NCBI GenBank assembly: GCA_010027915.1
Contig: RGUG01000052.1
Span: forward strand, 1 to 7,829
Reading direction: 5' to 3'
Origin: a bacterium
GTDB taxonomy: Bacteria; Margulisbacteria; Marinamargulisbacteria; SXXA01
DNA length: 7,829 bases
Positions 6,701-7,829 of the stretch are shown one piece after another (positions within the stretch are counted from its first letter, which is position 1; the number at the start of each line of letters is the position of its first letter). The notes under the pieces are model-generated. The model was not told where the DNA came from and searched no databases. It worked only from the letters and a program-made list of their open reading frames with translations. A program made the position numbers and the translations under genes.

Positions 6701-6729
6701 TTGACAATTCAGCCCCCATTGGGTAGCAT
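6701..6729 (+). promoter_or_regulatory. Sigma70-type promoter for rplU-rpmA
   Basis: TTGACA at 6701-6706 is a perfect -35 hexamer. After 17 bases comes TAGCAT at 6724-6729, a four-of-six match to the -10 consensus. Transcription would begin near 6736, leaving a leader of about 55 bases before rplU. A short palindrome, ACCCC-6-GGGGT (6682-6697), lies just upstream and might be an operator. The leader itself contains a weak CACCC...GGGTG stem (6752-6771). Confidence 0.6.
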
Positions 6730-6791
6730 CAGTGGCCTTATACGTATTAGTCACCCCTCTTACTAGTGGGTGTTTTCGGAGGATTTTGGGT

Positions 6792-7103
6792 ATGTTCGCA
6801 GTAATTGAAACCGGTGCCAAACAATACATCGTCAAAGAAGGGACCACCATTGACATCGAAAAAATTGAGGGTGACCTGCAATCAGAAATTGTTTTTGACA
6901 AGGTATTGTTGCTCAGCCGAGACAATGAGCAGGTAACCGTGGGTCAGCCGTATCTTCAAGATGTCACAGTTAAAGCCCGCATTATTAACCAATACAAAGA
7001 TGACAAGGTGATTGTGTTTAAATTCAAACCCAAAACAGGCTACAAGCGAAAAGCCGGACACCGCCAACCACTCACCACCGTTCGCGTTGAATCCATTCAG
7101 TAA
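6792..7103 (+). CDS. rplU: 50S ribosomal protein L21
   Basis: bL21, 103 residues, binds domain VI region of 23S rRNA in the large subunit. It begins MFAVIETGAKQYIV, the standard bL21 opening (YAVI.tGGKQY), and has VFDKVLLL (33-40), VTVGQPYL (48-55) and the C-terminal signature KFKPKTGYKRKAGHRQP (77-93), where the usual K-x-GHRQ is present. The ATG at 6792 was chosen over an upstream in-frame start at 6732 because GGAGG (6778-6782) lies nine bases before it and the family starts there. It is the first gene of the cluster, transcribed away from menG, with rpmA 22 bases downstream. Note GAKQY where GGKQY is usual; this is a mild variation. Confidence 0.97.
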   Translation: MFAVIETGAKQYIVKEGTTIDIEKIEGDLQSEIVFDKVLLLSRDNEQVTVGQPYLQDVTVKARIINQYKDDKVIVFKFKPKTGYKRKAGHRQPLTTVRVESIQ

Positions 7104-7125
7104 CACATAAGAAACGAGGCACATC

Positions 7126-7386
7126 ATGGCACATAAAAAAGGAAAAGGCAGCACAAAAAACGGGCGTGACTCCCAGTCCAAACGATTGGGTGTTAAGGTT
7201 TTTGGTGGTCAGTTTGTATCCGCTGGTTCCATTATTGTTCGTCAACGTGGCACGGTATTTAGAACGGGTGACAATGTGGGATTGGGTCGTGATTTCACCA
7301 TTTTTGCATTGGTAGATGGGGTTGTGGCGTTCAAACCACTTTCTCGCACAAAGAAAAAAATATCCATTATACCTGTTACAGCTTAA
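7126..7386 (+). CDS. rpmA: 50S ribosomal protein L27
   Basis: bL27, 86 residues, sits in the large subunit with its N-terminal tail reaching the peptidyl-transferase centre. It opens [20 protein letters not shown] and continues [24 protein letters not shown], the family signature. There is no nine-residue propeptide of the Firmicutes/Fusobacteria type (which the Prp protease removes), and no prp gene lies before it, so only the initiator methionine should be lost. GAGG about eight bases before the ATG serves as ribosome-binding site. It lies 22 bases after rplU and is surely co-transcribed. A stem-loop follows the stop. Confidence 0.97.
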   Translation: MAHKKGKGSTKNGRDSQSKRLGVKVFGGQFVSAGSIIVRQRGTVFRTGDNVGLGRDFTIFALVDGVVAFKPLSRTKKKISIIPVTA

Positions 7387-7398
7387 CCCATGATGAGT

Positions 7399-7417
7399 GA
7401 CCACTGGTTAGTGGGTC
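7399..7417 (+). other. Stem-loop downstream of rpmA
   Basis: GACC-ACT, a GGTT loop, then AGT-G-GGTC forms a seven-pair stem with one bulged G (7413). It is not directly followed by a T-run; the nearest, seven T at 7461-7467, is 43 bases on and has only a weak AAGGG/CCCTT pairing around it. It could be a partial terminator, an mRNA-stability element that raises ribosomal-protein output over the downstream genes, or chance. Confidence 0.3.
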
Positions 7418-7522
7418 AATCGTGTGGAAGGGGTCTTCAGGCTATTCATTCGAATTTCCCTTTTTTTATGACGTTTCAATTCGTTTCTTACTTGTTTCTG
7501 TTTGCTACATAGGGGGTGATGG

Positions 7523-7771
7523 GTGTATATCTTGCCGATCGTGATGGGTTGCCTAATGGGTTGGATCATAAGATCAATACAGCAAGTCAATACGGGTGAT
7601 CCCCCATCCCAATGTCTCTCGTTTGACCGTCGTGTGACGGGCTTCCTTCTTGATGATCACACCGGGTGGGTGGCGGTTTCCCTTGGTCAGCTGGATAGGG
7701 GAGGCAGTGCTAGGGTCATGACAGGAGGGTGGCGAACAGCTGTCATCCGTGATCCGATGGGGTGCTGCTGA
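7523..7771 (+). CDS. Small membrane-anchored protein of unknown function, coupled to obg
   Basis: I do not recognise this 82-residue protein. It starts at GTG 7523: an in-frame stop lies two codons upstream (7517-7519), and AGGGGG at 7511-7516 is a good ribosome-binding site six bases away. Residues 2-17 (YILPIVMGCLMGWIIR) form one hydrophobic segment that would serve as an N-terminal membrane anchor. The rest (about 60 residues) is soluble-looking, with several Gly, Asp and Arg residues and a Cys-Cys end. Its stop overlaps the obg start (TGATG), the tight coupling that supports a real gene. In Bacillus the place between rpmA and obg is held by spo0B, but I see no likeness. A competing 26-codon ORF from ATG 7519 in another frame is less likely. 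Function cannot be inferred beyond the neighbourhood of the ribosome and Obg GTPase. Confidence 0.6.
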   Translation: MYILPIVMGCLMGWIIRSIQQVNTGDPPSQCLSFDRRVTGFLLDDHTGWVAVSLGQLDRGGSARVMTGGWRTAVIRDPMGCC

Positions 7772-7829
7772 TGATTGATCGGGTTAGCATTGTGGTGCAG
7801 TCCGGGAATGGCGGGGCGGGGGCTGTGTC
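7771..7829 (+). CDS. obg: Obg family GTPase, N-terminal fragment
   Basis: Only the first 19 codons are in the window (MIDRVSIVVQSGNGGAGAV), and the gene runs off the right edge. The pattern D.v.i.v..G.GG.G.v matches the start of the glycine-rich Obg fold (typically F-[VI]-D then AG-x-GG-x-G). Obg is an essential GTPase that binds the 50S subunit during its assembly and links it to stress responses. Position after rplU-rpmA is the classic one for obg in many bacteria, which strengthens the call. Its ATG overlaps the stop of the small upstream gene (TGATG), so translation is probably coupled. Confidence 0.85.
   Translation, partial: MIDRVSIVVQSGNGGAGAV

Noticed and set aside
7428..7467. Rho-independent terminator after rpmA
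   Set aside because: Seven T at 7461-7467 are preceded only by a five-pair AAGGG/CCCTT stem with a loop of over 20 bases, too weak to call.
1..7829. CRISPR array, tRNA, rRNA, insertion sequence or phage genes
   Set aside because: No regular repeats, cloverleaf, rRNA-like stretch, transposase or phage motif was seen on either strand.

Overview
The window is bacterial chromosomal DNA, gene-dense and of roughly balanced base composition. It holds two conserved housekeeping blocks and one accessory block. The organism makes menaquinone or phylloquinone (menG, menF and menD are adjacent). It carries the rplU-rpmA-obg ribosome/GTPase cluster. Its L27 starts directly with MAHKKG and there is no prp protease gene between rplU and rpmA, which argues against a typical Firmicute. 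I cannot name the phylum. TGA is a normal stop here: two operon junctions use ATGA overlaps at family-typical protein ends.

Layout. Positions 3-368 (+) are the 3' end of an AT-richer membrane-protein ORF that enters from outside the window. Positions 346-2062 (-) are a Type II restriction-modification module: an intact M.HhaI-like C5 methyltransferase followed by a HinP1I-like endonuclease. The endonuclease is cut short by an in-frame TGA, and its homology resumes beyond that stop. Both family members that I recall recognise GCGC, and that tetramer is almost absent from the window. Positions 2063-2341 are non-coding, with inverted repeats. Positions 2342-6624 (-) are a tight operon read menG -> menF -> menD -> secreted thermonuclease -> crcB, with ATGA or near overlaps at most joints. 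menF is split by a one-base deletion in an A-run.

At about 6625-6791 lies a divergent promoter region. A good sigma70-type promoter (TTGACA-17-TAGCAT) drives rplU rightward, and a TATAAT box sits just before the menG start leftward. Positions 6792-7829 (+) are rplU, rpmA, a small membrane-anchored protein that I do not recognise, and the first 19 codons of obg, joined to that small gene by a TGATG overlap.

How the genes work together: MenF makes isochorismate, MenD adds the succinyl group from 2-oxoglutarate, and MenG does the final ring methylation of menaquinone. The intermediate steps (MenH, C, E, B, A) are not in the window. The nuclease and the fluoride channel CrcB look like passengers on this operon. 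I found no wholly new system. The most interesting points are the decaying GCGC restriction system with GCGC avoidance around it, the frameshifted menF, and the unrecognised small gene coupled to obg.
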